Shown piece after piece: positions 17,187 to 25,001 of a DNA stretch of 64,000 nucleotides. The stretch lies in the NCBI RefSeq assembly GCF_026967925.1, contig NZ_JAPVBI010000001.1, positions 186,001 through 250,000 of the forward strand, read 5' to 3'. The notes beneath the pieces were generated by a model. The model ran no database searches, was not told the DNA's origin, and worked only from the letters and a program-made list of their open reading frames with translations. Source of the stretch: Modestobacter sp. VKM Ac-2985 (GTDB taxonomy: Bacteria > Actinomycetota > Actinomycetes > Mycobacteriales > Geodermatophilaceae). The position numbers were made by a program, and so were the translations under genes. Each line of letters starts with the position of its first letter. Position 1 is the stretch's first letter.

Positions 17187-17779
17187 TGACCGCCTCGCTG
17201 ACGGCACTCTGGTGGGGCGGGGCGCCGGCGGACGACCAGATCGCCGACGCCCACCTCCTGGCGGCGGTCGACGAGGCGCTGTCCGGCTCGGGCGCCGAGG
17301 CGGAGCTGGTCTGCACCCACGTGGACAGCTCCGCTCCGGCGCCCCGGGTCGGCGTCTCGGTCCGGCTGACCGGGGAGCCGGCCGACCCGGCGGCGACCCG
17401 ATCGGCCCTGGCCCGGGCGCTGGCCGGCCCGGTGGTGGCCGGCGGGACCGAGGACGCCGAGGTCGCCGGGGCGGCCCGGACGGCGCTGCGCGAGGCCGGT
17501 GCCGGTGAGGCCGGCCGGGCGATCCGCTTCCCGGGCTCGGCCTCGATCACCGGGCGGGTCTCCGTGGCCGACCTGATCGCCGCGACCGCGATCGACCAGG
17601 TCGTCGGGATCGGCGTCGAGTCGGCCGGCACCGATGTCGTGGACACCGGGCCGAACGGGTTCCTGCGGCCACGGTTCTCCGGCGGCCGGCTGGCCCTGCT
17701 GGTCGAGCGGGCGGCCGGGGGCGTGCTCCAGCCGTTCGAGATCGAGAACCCGCACGAGTGCTGCGAGGGCGGTCACTGA
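17186..17779 (+). CDS. Unknown protein coupled to the PHP-domain protein
   Basis: A 197-residue protein, Ala/Gly-rich, without signal peptide or membrane segment, whose ATG shares one base with the preceding stop (TGATG). Visible features are LWWGG near the start, LSVADLIAAT-like helices and a C-terminal HECCEGGH that could bind metal. I do not recognise the family. Tight coupling to the PHP-type exported protein suggests they act together, possibly in metal delivery or assembly, but this is only inference. Confidence 0.72.
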   Translation: MTASLTALWWGGAPADDQIADAHLLAAVDEALSGSGAEAELVCTHVDSSAPAPRVGVSVRLTGEPADPAATRSALARALAGPVVAGGTEDAEVAGAARTALREAGAGEAGRAIRFPGSASITGRVSVADLIAATAIDQVVGIGVESAGTDVVDTGPNGFLRPRFSGGRLALLVERAAGGVLQPFEIENPHECCEGGH

Positions 17780-17789
17780 CCGACTCCCT

Positions 17790-17819
17790 GGGGGGCAGAA
17801 ATGGCCATTTCTGCCCCCC
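17790..17819. terminator. Perfect 30-nt palindrome between convergent genes, probable bidirectional terminator
   Basis: The segment reads the same on both strands: six G, then CAGAAATGGCCATTTCTG, then six C. It lies 10 nt after one stop codon and 7 nt before the stop of the opposing gene, ideal for terminating both transcripts. Its 22-nt core recurs exactly at 37279-37300, and the AATGGCCATTTC centre also at 24193-24204. Confidence 0.75.
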
Positions 17820-17826
17820 GGGGCCC

Positions 17827-18123
17827 TCAGACCGCCGGGGTGGCGAAGCCGATCTCCTTGTCGGCGACGCACGCCGGGAAGGTCTCGAACACCCGGGCCC
17901 GCTCGGGGGAGTCGTGGTAGACGTCCTCGACCCGGCGGAACTCGTCCTGGTCGCCGTCGTGTGCGACGGCCCAGGTGAAGGTCTGGTGCTCCTCGTCGGC
18001 CAGGGCGAACAGCACCCGGAAGCCGTACTGCTCGCGCACCGGCAGCAGGGTCGGGAACCAGGCCAGGAAGTCGGCCATCCGGCCCGGTTCGAGCACGTAT
18101 CGGCGCAGCTGCACGGTCTCCAT
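17827..18123 (-). CDS. NIPSNAP-family small protein
   Basis: A 98-residue protein of the dimeric alpha/beta-barrel NIPSNAP type: METVQLRRYVLEPGRMADFLAWF at the start and FTWAVAHDGDQDEFRRVEDVYHDS in the middle are typical. The molecular role of the family is not settled. The ATG at 18123 follows an AGGA ribosome site. It stands alone, convergent with the unknown gene ending at 17779 and divergent from the NUDIX gene. Confidence 0.82.
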   Translation of the reverse strand: METVQLRRYVLEPGRMADFLAWFPTLLPVREQYGFRVLFALADEEHQTFTWAVAHDGDQDEFRRVEDVYHDSPERARVFETFPACVADKEIGFATPAV

Positions 18124-18207
18124 GTCGCAATCCTGCCCGTCGTCGTCCGGCGGCACCGCCGGCCGGTGCCTGTGCGGTCGACCGGCGACCCACGGCAGAC
18201 TGTCGGT

Positions 18208-18681
18208 GTGCGCTCCCCGACGGACGGCTGGACGACCTGCGCCCTGGGCCACCGGCACTGGGGGCTGGCCGGCGCGGCCGGCCTGCTGCTGCACCGGCCG
18301 GGTGCCGGTGGGATCGAGGTCCTCCTGCAGTTGCGGGTCGAGTGGTCGCACCACGGCGGCACCTGGGGCACCCCGGGCGGTGCGCTGCACCCGCAGGAGT
18401 CCCCGGCCGACGGCGCGCTGCGCGAGGCGGCCGAGGAGCTCGGGTTGCGCCCGGCGGACGTCGTCCTGGGCGTGGAGTCCGTCGACGACCACGGCGGCTG
18501 GGTCTACACCACCGTCCTGGCCACGCCCGCCGGCGTCCTCGAGCCCGACGACCTGGCGTTGACCGAGGAGAGCGCGGGCGTCGGCTGGTTCCCCGTGGAC
18601 GCCTTGCCGGTGCTGCACCCGGGGTTCGCCGCGGCCCTGCCGGTGCTCATGCACGCGTTGACCGGCTCCGCCGCCTCATGA
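18208..18681 (+). CDS. NUDIX hydrolase
   Basis: A 157-residue MutT-like protein with a complete NUDIX box: G-x5-E-x7-REAAEELGL within GGALHPQE ... REAAEELGL (residues about 62-84), the metal-binding helix that cleaves nucleoside diphosphate derivatives. The domain starts at VRSPTDGWTTCALGHRHWGLAGAAGLLL. The start is GTG at 18208. It overlaps the following membrane protein gene by 4 nt (ATGA). Substrate is unknown; possibilities include damaged nucleotides or coenzyme diphosphates. Confidence 0.9.
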   Translation: MRSPTDGWTTCALGHRHWGLAGAAGLLLHRPGAGGIEVLLQLRVEWSHHGGTWGTPGGALHPQESPADGALREAAEELGLRPADVVLGVESVDDHGGWVYTTVLATPAGVLEPDDLALTEESAGVGWFPVDALPVLHPGFAAALPVLMHALTGSAAS

Positions 18682-19352
18682 CCGGACGGCAGACCGCAGC
18701 CCGGGTCCACTGGACGGTGCTGGCACTCGTCGTCGCGGCCTGCCTCGTGACGTCCCTGACGCGCACCCTGGTCGAGACGTCGGGCGGCCGCACCACCGTG
18801 GTGACCGAGCTGATCCGGTGGCTGAGCCTGTTCACCGTCTGCAGCAACCTGCTGGTGCTGGCCGCTGCGACGTCCCTGGCGCTCGACCCGGTGCGCTCCG
18901 GTCGCCTCTGGCGGGTGCTGCTGCTGGACGCGCTGCTGGCCATCACCGTCACCGGGTTGGTCTTCTCGGTCCTGCTCTCGCCGACCGTGGACCCCGCCGG
19001 GGTGACCGTGTGGACCAACCTCGTGCTGCACTACCTGTCCCCGCTGGCCATGGTCGTCGGCTGGCTGGTCTTCGGGCCGCGGCCGCGGATCACCGGCGGC
19101 ACGGTCGCCTGGGCGATGCTCTTCCCGGTGGGCTGGATCGGCTGGACGATGTGGCACGGCGCGCAGAGCCGCTGGTACCCCTACTTCTTCCTGAACGCCC
19201 GCGACCTGGGTCTCGCGATCGCGTTGCGGAACACCGCCCTCGTCGTCCTCCTGGCGCTGGTGTTCCTGCTCGTCTACTGGGCGGCCGACCGGTGGCTGCC
19301 GGCCACCCCCGACCGCCCCCGCGAGCCGCAGGGCGCCGCCACGACGGGCTGA
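18678..19352 (+). CDS. Pr6Pr-family integral membrane protein
   Basis: A 224-residue protein with about six hydrophobic helices (VLALVVAACLVTS, FTVCSNLLVLAAATSL, LLLDALLAITVTGLVF, LVLHYLSPLAMVVGWL, VAWAMLFPVGWIGWTMW, NTALVVLLALVFLLVYW). The FTVCSNLLV and NLVLHYLSPL motifs match the Pr6Pr family, whose function is unknown. It is translationally coupled to the NUDIX hydrolase upstream. The short C-terminal tail is Pro/Arg-rich and presumably cytoplasmic. Confidence 0.85.
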   Translation: MTGRQTAARVHWTVLALVVAACLVTSLTRTLVETSGGRTTVVTELIRWLSLFTVCSNLLVLAAATSLALDPVRSGRLWRVLLLDALLAITVTGLVFSVLLSPTVDPAGVTVWTNLVLHYLSPLAMVVGWLVFGPRPRITGGTVAWAMLFPVGWIGWTMWHGAQSRWYPYFFLNARDLGLAIALRNTALVVLLALVFLLVYWAADRWLPATPDRPREPQGAATTG

Positions 19353-19388
19353 CCACGGGCGGGTCGGCGGCCATCCGTGCGGCGGCGC

Positions 19389-20183
19389 TCAGCCCACGGT
19401 GACGGTGACGGTGACCAGCCGGTGGTCGCCGAGTGGCAACTGCCGGACCTCGGGGCGCTGCGGGTCCAGGCCGGCCGGGCCGAGGACGTGGTCGAACTGC
19501 ACCCGGGGGGCCGGCGCGGGGTAGCTGAGCTCGCGGACCAGCCGCGGCGCGCCGAACACCCGGGCCGGCACCCCACCGACGAGGTTCAGGTCGCCGGCCA
19601 GCACGACCGGGCCGGGGAGCTGGGCGCACCACCGGCGCAGCCGGTTCAGCTGGCGCAGCGCGGTGTGCGGTGCGAACGAGAGGTGGGTGCTGACCACGGT
19701 GCAGTGCTCCAGCTCCGCTGCGATCGCCAGGCGCGGCTCGTCGGGGAACCACCACCGGCGCAGCTGCCCGGTGCGCGGATCGGTGGCCCGCAGCGGGAGC
19801 CTCGCCCGCCCGGCGCCCAGCGCCAGCACCGACCAGCGCTGCACGGGCAGCCGGCTGACCAACGCGATCCCGTAGTGCGGACCGGTCAACGTCTCCCAGG
19901 ACCCGCGCAGCACCGGCGGGTCGACCGGCGTCCAGCTGCGGAAGGGGTCGGGGGTGCCGGCGACGGCCGCGGCGAACCGCCAGTCGGCGGCGCCCAGCCC
20001 GGCGGCCACCTCGGCCGGCTGGTCGACACCGTGCGAGCGCGGCTGGCCGACGTCCACCTCCTGGACGGCGAGGACGTCGGCGTCCACCCCGGCGACCGCG
20101 GCCCGCAGCCCGGCGGCGTCGAGCGAGCGCCCGACGCCGTCCCGGCCGGAGGCGAGGTTCAGCGTCCCGACCCGGAGTTCCAT
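19389..20183 (-). CDS. Endonuclease/exonuclease/phosphatase-fold protein
   Basis: A 264-residue protein with the EEP order of motifs: an N-terminal Asn in VGTLNLASGRD, QEVD glutamate, STHLSF histidine, AGDLNL Asp/Asn pair, FDHVLG and the final GDHRLV His. These make a Mg-dependent phosphodiesterase site as in DNase I-like and inositol phosphatase-like enzymes. No signal peptide is present, so it is predicted cytoplasmic. ATG 20183. Divergent from the menB-like gene across a gap holding a strong hairpin. Substrate (nucleic acid, phospholipid or sugar phosphate) cannot be told. Confidence 0.88.
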   Translation of the reverse strand: MELRVGTLNLASGRDGVGRSLDAAGLRAAVAGVDADVLAVQEVDVGQPRSHGVDQPAEVAAGLGAADWRFAAAVAGTPDPFRSWTPVDPPVLRGSWETLTGPHYGIALVSRLPVQRWSVLALGAGRARLPLRATDPRTGQLRRWWFPDEPRLAIAAELEHCTVVSTHLSFAPHTALRQLNRLRRWCAQLPGPVVLAGDLNLVGGVPARVFGAPRLVRELSYPAPAPRVQFDHVLGPAGLDPQRPEVRQLPLGDHRLVTVTVTVG

Positions 20184-20209
20184 GCCGCCATCAGACCAGT
20201 CCGGTGGTA

Positions 20210-20246
20210 CTTGTGCTCTGCTCACCCGTGGTGAGCAGAGCACAAG
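20210..20246. promoter_or_regulatory. Perfect 16-bp inverted repeat between divergent genes
   Basis: CTTGTGCTCTGCTCAC (20210-20225) and its complement (20231-20246) enclose a 5-nt spacer; pairing can extend another 4-5 bp outward with a G-U pair. Because both flanking genes point away, a terminator role is unlikely. An operator for a dimeric regulator, or a leader hairpin of the menB-like mRNA, is more plausible. Confidence 0.5.
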
Positions 20247-20306
20247 GTGCCGGAGGGCACCTGGTCGGCGAGGCGGGGGGAGGGCCGGGCAGCTAGGTTC
20301 GGGCTC

Positions 20307-21197
20307 GTGAGTGCCCGCGCCGACGTGTCCGAGATCTTCGACCCCACCGCCTGGCGGCCGGTCGAGGGCTTCGAGCAGCTGACCGACGTCACCTACCACC
20401 GCGCCGTGGACGCCGGGGTCGTGCGGATCGCGCTCGACCGGCCCGAGGTGCGCAACGCCTTCCGCCCGCAGACGGTCGACCAGCTGCTCGCCGTCTTCGA
20501 GCACGCCCGGCTGGCCACCGACGTCGGCTGCGTGCTGCTGACCGGCAACGGCCCGAGCGAGAAGGACGGCGGCTGGGCGTTCTGCTCCGGCGGCGACCAG
20601 CGGGTGCGCGGGAAGTACGGCTACGAGGCCGGCGACGGCGCGACCGGCAGGCTGCACATCCTCGAGGTGCAGCGGCTCATCCGGTTCATGCCGAAGGTCG
20701 TCGTCTGCGTCGTCCCCGGCTGGGCGGCCGGTGGCGGGCACAGCCTGCACGTGGTCGCCGACCTCACCCTCGCCAGCGCCGAGCACGCCCGCTTCAAGCA
20801 GACCGACGCCGACGTCGGCAGCTTCGACGGCGGTTTCGGCTCGGCGTACCTGGCCCGCCAGGTCGGGCAGAAGTTCGCCCGGGAGGTCTTCTTCCTCGGC
20901 GAGGAGTACTCCGCCGAGGAGGCGCACCGGATGGGCATGGTCAACCGGGTCGTGCCGCACGCCGAGCTCGAGGCCACCGCGCTGGACTGGGGGCGCCGGA
21001 TCGTCGCCAAGAGCCCGACCGCCCAGCGGATGCTCAAGTACTCGTTCAACCTGATCGACGACGGCCTGGTCGGTCAGCAGCTGTTCGCCGGGGAGACCAC
21101 CCGGCTGGCCTACATGGCCGAGGAGGCCGTGGAGGGCCGGGACTCGTTCCTGGAGAAGCGCCCGGCCGACTTCTCCCGCTTCCCCTGGCACGCCTGA
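20307..21197 (+). CDS. menB: 1,4-dihydroxy-2-naphthoyl-CoA synthase (MenB)
   Basis: A 296-residue crotonase-fold protein that closely follows MenB: DRPEVRNAFRPQTVDQL, WAFCSGGDQRVRG, the oxyanion-hole region VPGWAAGGGHSLHVVADLTLAS, FKQTDADVGSFDGGFGSAYLARQ, and KKSPTAQRM-like KSPTAQRMLKYSFN. MenB cyclises O-succinylbenzoyl-CoA to dihydroxynaphthoyl-CoA in menaquinone synthesis. GTG 20307 was chosen; upstream in-frame residues lack family similarity. No other men gene is visible in the window, so it is probably near, or split from, the men cluster. A small unknown gene follows 12 nt later. Confidence 0.93.
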   Translation: MSARADVSEIFDPTAWRPVEGFEQLTDVTYHRAVDAGVVRIALDRPEVRNAFRPQTVDQLLAVFEHARLATDVGCVLLTGNGPSEKDGGWAFCSGGDQRVRGKYGYEAGDGATGRLHILEVQRLIRFMPKVVVCVVPGWAAGGGHSLHVVADLTLASAEHARFKQTDADVGSFDGGFGSAYLARQVGQKFAREVFFLGEEYSAEEAHRMGMVNRVVPHAELEATALDWGRRIVAKSPTAQRMLKYSFNLIDDGLVGQQLFAGETTRLAYMAEEAVEGRDSFLEKRPADFSRFPWHA

Positions 21198-21209
21198 AGG
21201 AGGACGAAG

Positions 21210-21542
21210 ATGATCGTCGAGGTGATCGGTGGCGCCGACGAGGTCCCCGAGGTGCGGGTGGCCGACGTCGACGACGTGGCCCGGCTGCACCTGGCCGTGG
21301 GCGCGCTGACCGACGAGGACGTCGACCGGGCGTTGCGTGACGCGGGCATGGGCCGGCTGACCGACGGTGACACCGCGCTGCTGGACGTGGCGGCCCTGCG
21401 CGCCGCGGCCGGTGCCCGGGCGACCGCCGACGACTGGGCGCAGGACTTCGACCGGATGGTGGCGCAGGCCGTCGAGAAGGGCTGGACCGCGGACGACGGA
21501 GCCAGCCTGCAGGTGCACGTGGAGCCCGCCGCGTCGGCCTGA
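21210..21542 (+). CDS. Small hypothetical protein downstream of menB
   Basis: A 110-residue acidic protein (many Asp, Ala, Val), preceded by an excellent AAGGAGGA ribosome site 5 nt before its ATG, 12 nt after menB, so it is very likely expressed in the same transcript. It contains no membrane segment, cysteine or recognisable motif; the N-terminal stretch MIVEVIGGADEVPEVRVADVDDVA suggests a beta-alpha start. I do not recognise the family and give no function. Confidence 0.7.
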   Translation: MIVEVIGGADEVPEVRVADVDDVARLHLAVGALTDEDVDRALRDAGMGRLTDGDTALLDVAALRAAAGARATADDWAQDFDRMVAQAVEKGWTADDGASLQVHVEPAASA

Positions 21543-21571
21543 AGCCGGTGCGCCGCCAGTGTGATCTCGAT

Positions 21572-21603
21572 GTGGAGTCGCTCGGTTGTTGTGGTCACTC
21601 CAC
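21572..21603. promoter_or_regulatory. Inverted repeat upstream of a TetR gene, candidate operator
   Basis: GTGGAGT (21572-21578) and ACTCCAC (21597-21603) form a dyad with an 18-nt spacer, 22 nt before the TetR start codon. TetR regulators often bind such dyads in their own promoter. Position and symmetry only. Confidence 0.4.
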
Positions 21604-21624
21604 TTGTGTGGGCACGATTGCACG

Positions 21625-22251
21625 GTGACGACGACCGAACGGCCTCCGCGACCCGCCGGCGCACGCCCTCCGGGCCGTCCGCTGTCCTCGGAGCTGTCCG
21701 ACCAACTGGTGGCCGTGGCGGTGGAGATCCTCGCCGACGAGGGCTGGGGGAGGCTCAACAGCGACCGCGTCGCCGCCCGTGCCCGGGCCGGCAAGGCCGG
21801 CATCTACCGGCGGTGGCCGACGATGGCCGCGCTGGCGCGGCATGCCCTGAGCACTGCCCCGCTGGTGGAGCTGCCGGCCGACTCCGGGTCGCTGCGCGGT
21901 GACCTCTGCGAGCTGCTGGCCCGCTGGACCCGGCCGCTGGACCGGGCCGAGCGCGCGGCGGCGAGCCTGATGGGCGCGGCGCGGCACGACGACGACCTGC
22001 GCGCCGGCCTGGAGGAGGCGCTGGTGCTCCCGCTGGCCGGTGTCGTGCGGGAGATCTCGGCACGGGAGGCCACCCGCGGGCGTGAGCTGTCGCAGCAGCG
22101 GGTCGCGCTGCTCGGCTCGGTGGTCCAGGCGCTCTGGTGGCAGCGGTACACGACCTTCGGTCCGGTGCCGATGAGCACCCCGCAGGTCGAGCAGCTGGTC
22201 ACCGACGTGCTGCTGCCGATCGTCGCGCCCGAGCAGCTGCCGGCGGGCTGA
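21625..22251 (+). CDS. TetR/AcrR-family transcriptional regulator
   Basis: A 208-residue regulator. The DNA-binding helix-turn-helix is in the first 70 residues: LVAVAVEILADEGWGRLNSDRVAARARAGKAGIYRRWPTMAALARHAL, where KAGIYRRW is the recognition helix. The C-terminal domain resembles the TetR_C_11 class (LLARWTRPLDRAERAAASLMGAARHD) and should bind an unknown ligand. GTG 21625 preferred over an upstream in-frame ATG because that ATG lies inside the inverted repeat. It converges on another TetR gene with only 5 nt between stop codons. Confidence 0.88.
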   Translation: MTTTERPPRPAGARPPGRPLSSELSDQLVAVAVEILADEGWGRLNSDRVAARARAGKAGIYRRWPTMAALARHALSTAPLVELPADSGSLRGDLCELLARWTRPLDRAERAAASLMGAARHDDDLRAGLEEALVLPLAGVVREISAREATRGRELSQQRVALLGSVVQALWWQRYTTFGPVPMSTPQVEQLVTDVLLPIVAPEQLPAG

Positions 22252-22256
22252 GCCCC

Positions 22257-22928
22257 TCAGTCGATCCGCACGTCCAGCTGGCGGGCGAGTCGGCGCACGC
22301 CGTCCTCCAGCATGGCCAGGGTGGCGACCGTGGTCGCGTGCTCCGGTCCGTGCGCCTCGCCGGGCTCCGCGCCGAGCACCTGCCGGCGGTGCGAGAGCAC
22401 CAGCACCCGGCCGGCCACGAGGAACAGCCCGGCCGCCAGGCGGCTGAGCACGTCGACCGCTGCGCCGTCCGGCTGGCCCGATGCCGAGAGCGCTGCCGCG
22501 AAGGCCGTGGCCACCCGCCCGCCGGCCTGCTCGACCAGGGTCCGCTCGCGTTCCTGCAGGCTGGGGGTCCGCGCCAGGGCCTCCAGGTAGTGGCGGCTCT
22601 CCGGCCGCGACTCCTGCTCGAGCAGCTGGTGGAGGTCCCGCTCCACGAAGTCGCGCAGGGCGGCGAGCGGGCCGGTGCCGTCCGGTCGGGCCGCGACGGC
22701 GGCGGCGACCCCCTCGACCCACGGCGTCCGGCCGTCGAAGAAGAGTGCTTCCTTGCTCTCGAAGTGGTTGAAGACGGTCTGCACCGCGACGTCGGCGGCG
22801 GTGGCGACGTCGGCGATGGTCACCGCGTCGAAGTCGCGCTCGGTGAACAGGCGCTGCGCCGCCGCGCGGATCTCCGCCCGGGTCTGCGCCTTCCGGCGTT
22901 CCCGGCGCCCCCCTGCGGCCGTGTCCAC
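22257..22928 (-). CDS. TetR-family transcriptional regulator next to the alcohol dehydrogenase
   Basis: A 223-residue TetR protein with a clear helix-turn-helix (RAEIRAAAQRLFTERDFDAVTIADVATAADVAVQTVFNHFESKEAL), where VQTVFNHF is the recognition helix. It is divergently transcribed from the zinc alcohol dehydrogenase (140-nt gap), so local regulation of that enzyme is likely. GTG 22928 taken as start; longer in-frame sequence upstream has the look of untranslated DNA. Ligand unknown. Confidence 0.87.
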   Translation of the reverse strand: MDTAAGGRRERRKAQTRAEIRAAAQRLFTERDFDAVTIADVATAADVAVQTVFNHFESKEALFFDGRTPWVEGVAAAVAARPDGTGPLAALRDFVERDLHQLLEQESRPESRHYLEALARTPSLQERERTLVEQAGGRVATAFAAALSASGQPDGAAVDVLSRLAAGLFLVAGRVLVLSHRRQVLGAEPGEAHGPEHATTVATLAMLEDGVRRLARQLDVRID

Positions 22929-23068
22929 GGTGGTCAATGTAGAGCGCTGCTCACCGTGTCCGTGGCTGCGAGAGCCGGCCGGGTGCTGTTCGGGGATGGC
23001 ACTGGGTGCCACCCGGCGTCGGACCCCTTAGCGTGGGCCCCGTCACGTTCGAGGCGGGGAGACGGTGG

Positions 23069-24175
23069 ATGAGGACGCACGGTGCGGTGCTGCGGGGTCC
23101 CGGCGACTGGGAGGTCGCGGAGCTGGAGCTGGTCGACCCCGGACCGGGGCAGGTGCTGGTCGAGATGGCCTACGCGGGCCTGTGCCACTCCGACGAGCAC
23201 CTGCGCTTCGAGAGCCAGCGCTACCCGATCGTCGGCGGGCACGAGGGCGCCGGCGTCGTCCAGGCCGTCGGGACCGGCGTCGCCGGCCTGCAGCCCGGCG
23301 ACCACGTGGTCACCTCCTTCCTGCCGGCGTGCGGCCACTGCCGCTGGTGCGCCACCGGCCGCTCCAACCTCTGCGACCTCGGCGCGACCATCGGCACCGG
23401 GCAGCTGCCGGACGGGACCTGGCCGTTCCGGCTGGACGGCGAGGAGCTCGGCGGCTTCTGCATGGTCGGTGCCTTCGCCCAGCACTCGGTGCTGTCCCAG
23501 TTCTCCTGCGTCAAGATCGAGCCGCACCTGCCCCTGGACGTCGCCGCGCTGATGGCCTGCAGCGTCCCGACCGGCTGGGGGTCCGCGGTGAACGCCGGGC
23601 CGGTGCGCCAGGGCGACGTCGTGGTGGTCGTCGGCACCGGCGGGGTCGGCTGCAACGCGGTGCAGGGCGCGGCGATGGCCGGCGCGGGGGCCGTCGTCGC
23701 CGTCGACCCGGTCGCCTTCCGCCGCGAGTTCGCCCAGACCCTGGGCGCCACCCACGCGGTCGCGAGCACCGAGGAGGCGGCGGGCCTGGCGAAGCAGCTG
23801 TCCCGCGGCACCGGGGCCGACGTCGTCATCCTGGCCACCGGCACGACCAGCCCGGAGATCACCGGCGGCGCCTACCGCTGCCTGGGCAAGGGCGGCACGC
23901 TGGTGCTCACCGGCCTGGCCGACCACACGATGGCGACCACCGTCGCGCTGCCCGGGAACATCACCACCGTCTACGAGCAGCGGGTCCAGGGCGCGCTGTA
24001 CGGGATGTGCAACGCCTACCGGGACATCCCGCGGCTGCTGCGGCTCTACGAGGACGGCGCGCTCGAGGTCGAGTCGCTGATCACGAAGCGCTACTCGCTG
24101 GACGAGGTCAACCAGGGTTACCAGGACCAGCGCGACGGCACGGTCATCCGCGGCGTCCTCCAGCACCAGCACTGA
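23069..24175 (+). CDS. NDMA-dependent (mycofactocin-type) zinc alcohol dehydrogenase
   Basis: A 368-residue medium-chain dehydrogenase. Catalytic zinc ligands are in GLCHSDEHL and GGHEGAG; structural zinc cysteines are in ACGHCRWCATGRSNLC; the Rossmann motif is VVGTGGVGCNAVQGA. The MRTHGAVLRGPGDWEVAELELVDP start and the GTIGTGQLPDGT-like insert (TIGTGQLPDGTWPF) match the Rxyl_3153-type NDMA-dependent subfamily. Such enzymes keep a non-exchangeable NAD and pass electrons to mycofactocin, which implies that the organism makes this redox peptide. Start supported by GGGGAG. Divergent TetR gene probably regulates it. Confidence 0.9.
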   Translation: MRTHGAVLRGPGDWEVAELELVDPGPGQVLVEMAYAGLCHSDEHLRFESQRYPIVGGHEGAGVVQAVGTGVAGLQPGDHVVTSFLPACGHCRWCATGRSNLCDLGATIGTGQLPDGTWPFRLDGEELGGFCMVGAFAQHSVLSQFSCVKIEPHLPLDVAALMACSVPTGWGSAVNAGPVRQGDVVVVVGTGGVGCNAVQGAAMAGAGAVVAVDPVAFRREFAQTLGATHAVASTEEAAGLAKQLSRGTGADVVILATGTTSPEITGGAYRCLGKGGTLVLTGLADHTMATTVALPGNITTVYEQRVQGALYGMCNAYRDIPRLLRLYEDGALEVESLITKRYSLDEVNQGYQDQRDGTVIRGVLQHQH

Positions 24176-24178
24176 GCC

Positions 24179-24218
24179 ACCCCTGAGCCACCAATGGCCA
24201 TTTCGGTGGCTCAGGGGT
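24179..24218. terminator. Palindromic terminator-like element with AATGGCCATTTC centre
   Basis: ACCCCTGAGCCACC (24179-24192) pairs perfectly with 24205-24218 around a 12-nt centre AATGGCCATTTC, itself mostly self-complementary. It begins 3 nt after the dehydrogenase stop, so it probably ends that transcript. A short direct repeat (CTGAGCCACC) overlaps the stop codon. Confidence 0.65.
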
Positions 24219-24250
24219 GATCGTCCGGGCGGCTGGGCAGGGCATCGGGC

Positions 24251-24916
24251 ATGGCTGAACCCACGATCGCCGTCATGGACGTCGACGGCACCCTCGTCGA
24301 CTCGAACTACCAGCACGCCCTGGCCTGGTACCGGGCGCTCCGCTCGCTGGGGGAGACCTTCCCCGTCTGGCGCATCCACCGCCTGATCGGCATGGGTGGT
24401 GACCAGCTCGTCGCCGCCCTCGGCGGGGAGGAGGTCGAGCGGCGGATCGGTGACGAGGCCCGGGACAGGTGGGTGGCCGAGGTCGACCCGATGATCGACG
24501 AGATCACCCCGCTGCCCGGCGCCCGCGACCTGCTGGTGGCGATCAAGGAGCGCGGGCACCGGCTGGTGCTGGCCAGCTCGGGCAAGGCGAAGCACGTGGA
24601 GGTCTTCCTCGACCTCCTCGACGCCAGGGACCTCGCCGACGCCGTCACCGACAGCAGCGACGCCGAGTCCTCCAAGCCGGAGCCGGACCTGCTGCAGGTG
24701 GCGCGGCGCAAGCTCGACGCCGCTGACGACGCGCCCAGCGTGATGATCGGTGACTCGGTGTGGGACGTGGTGGCCGCCAAGAACGCCGGGATGCCGGCGA
24801 TCGTCGTCCGCTCCGGTGGCTTCGGGGACGACGAGCTCCGCGACGCGGGTGCGGTGGGGATCTACGACACCCCGGCCGACCTCGCGGCCGCCCTGGACGA
24901 CACCCCCCTCGCCTGA
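24251..24916 (+). CDS. HAD-superfamily phosphatase
   Basis: A 221-residue HAD hydrolase of subfamily IA. The four motifs are visible: VMDVDGTLVDSN (nucleophile Asp), LASSGKAKHVE (Ser), SSKPEPD (Lys) and MIGDSVWDVVAAKNAGM (acidic loop). The helical cap lies at residues about 18-80. Such enzymes dephosphorylate small metabolites; phosphoglycolate-like or sugar-phosphate substrates are possible. It stands alone between two intergenic hairpins. Confidence 0.9.
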   Translation: MAEPTIAVMDVDGTLVDSNYQHALAWYRALRSLGETFPVWRIHRLIGMGGDQLVAALGGEEVERRIGDEARDRWVAEVDPMIDEITPLPGARDLLVAIKERGHRLVLASSGKAKHVEVFLDLLDARDLADAVTDSSDAESSKPEPDLLQVARRKLDAADDAPSVMIGDSVWDVVAAKNAGMPAIVVRSGGFGDDELRDAGAVGIYDTPADLAAALDDTPLA

Positions 24917-24933
24917 GAGGGCTGCCGCGGGAG

Positions 24934-24989
24934 GCACTGTGCGGTGTGGGCCCGTTCCCGGCCGGGAACGTGCCTTCATCGCACAGTGC
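24934..24989. terminator. Nested inverted repeat between convergent genes
   Basis: GCACTGTGCG (24934-24943) is complementary to 24980-24989, and the centre holds the 18-nt perfect palindrome beginning CGTTCCCGG (24953-24970). The whole can fold into one long imperfect stem. It lies between the HAD stop and the GpgS stop (genes converge), so a bidirectional terminator is the simplest reading. The architecture resembles the element at 13540-13601. Confidence 0.6.
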
Positions 24990-25001
24990 TGGGGACGCTC
25001 C

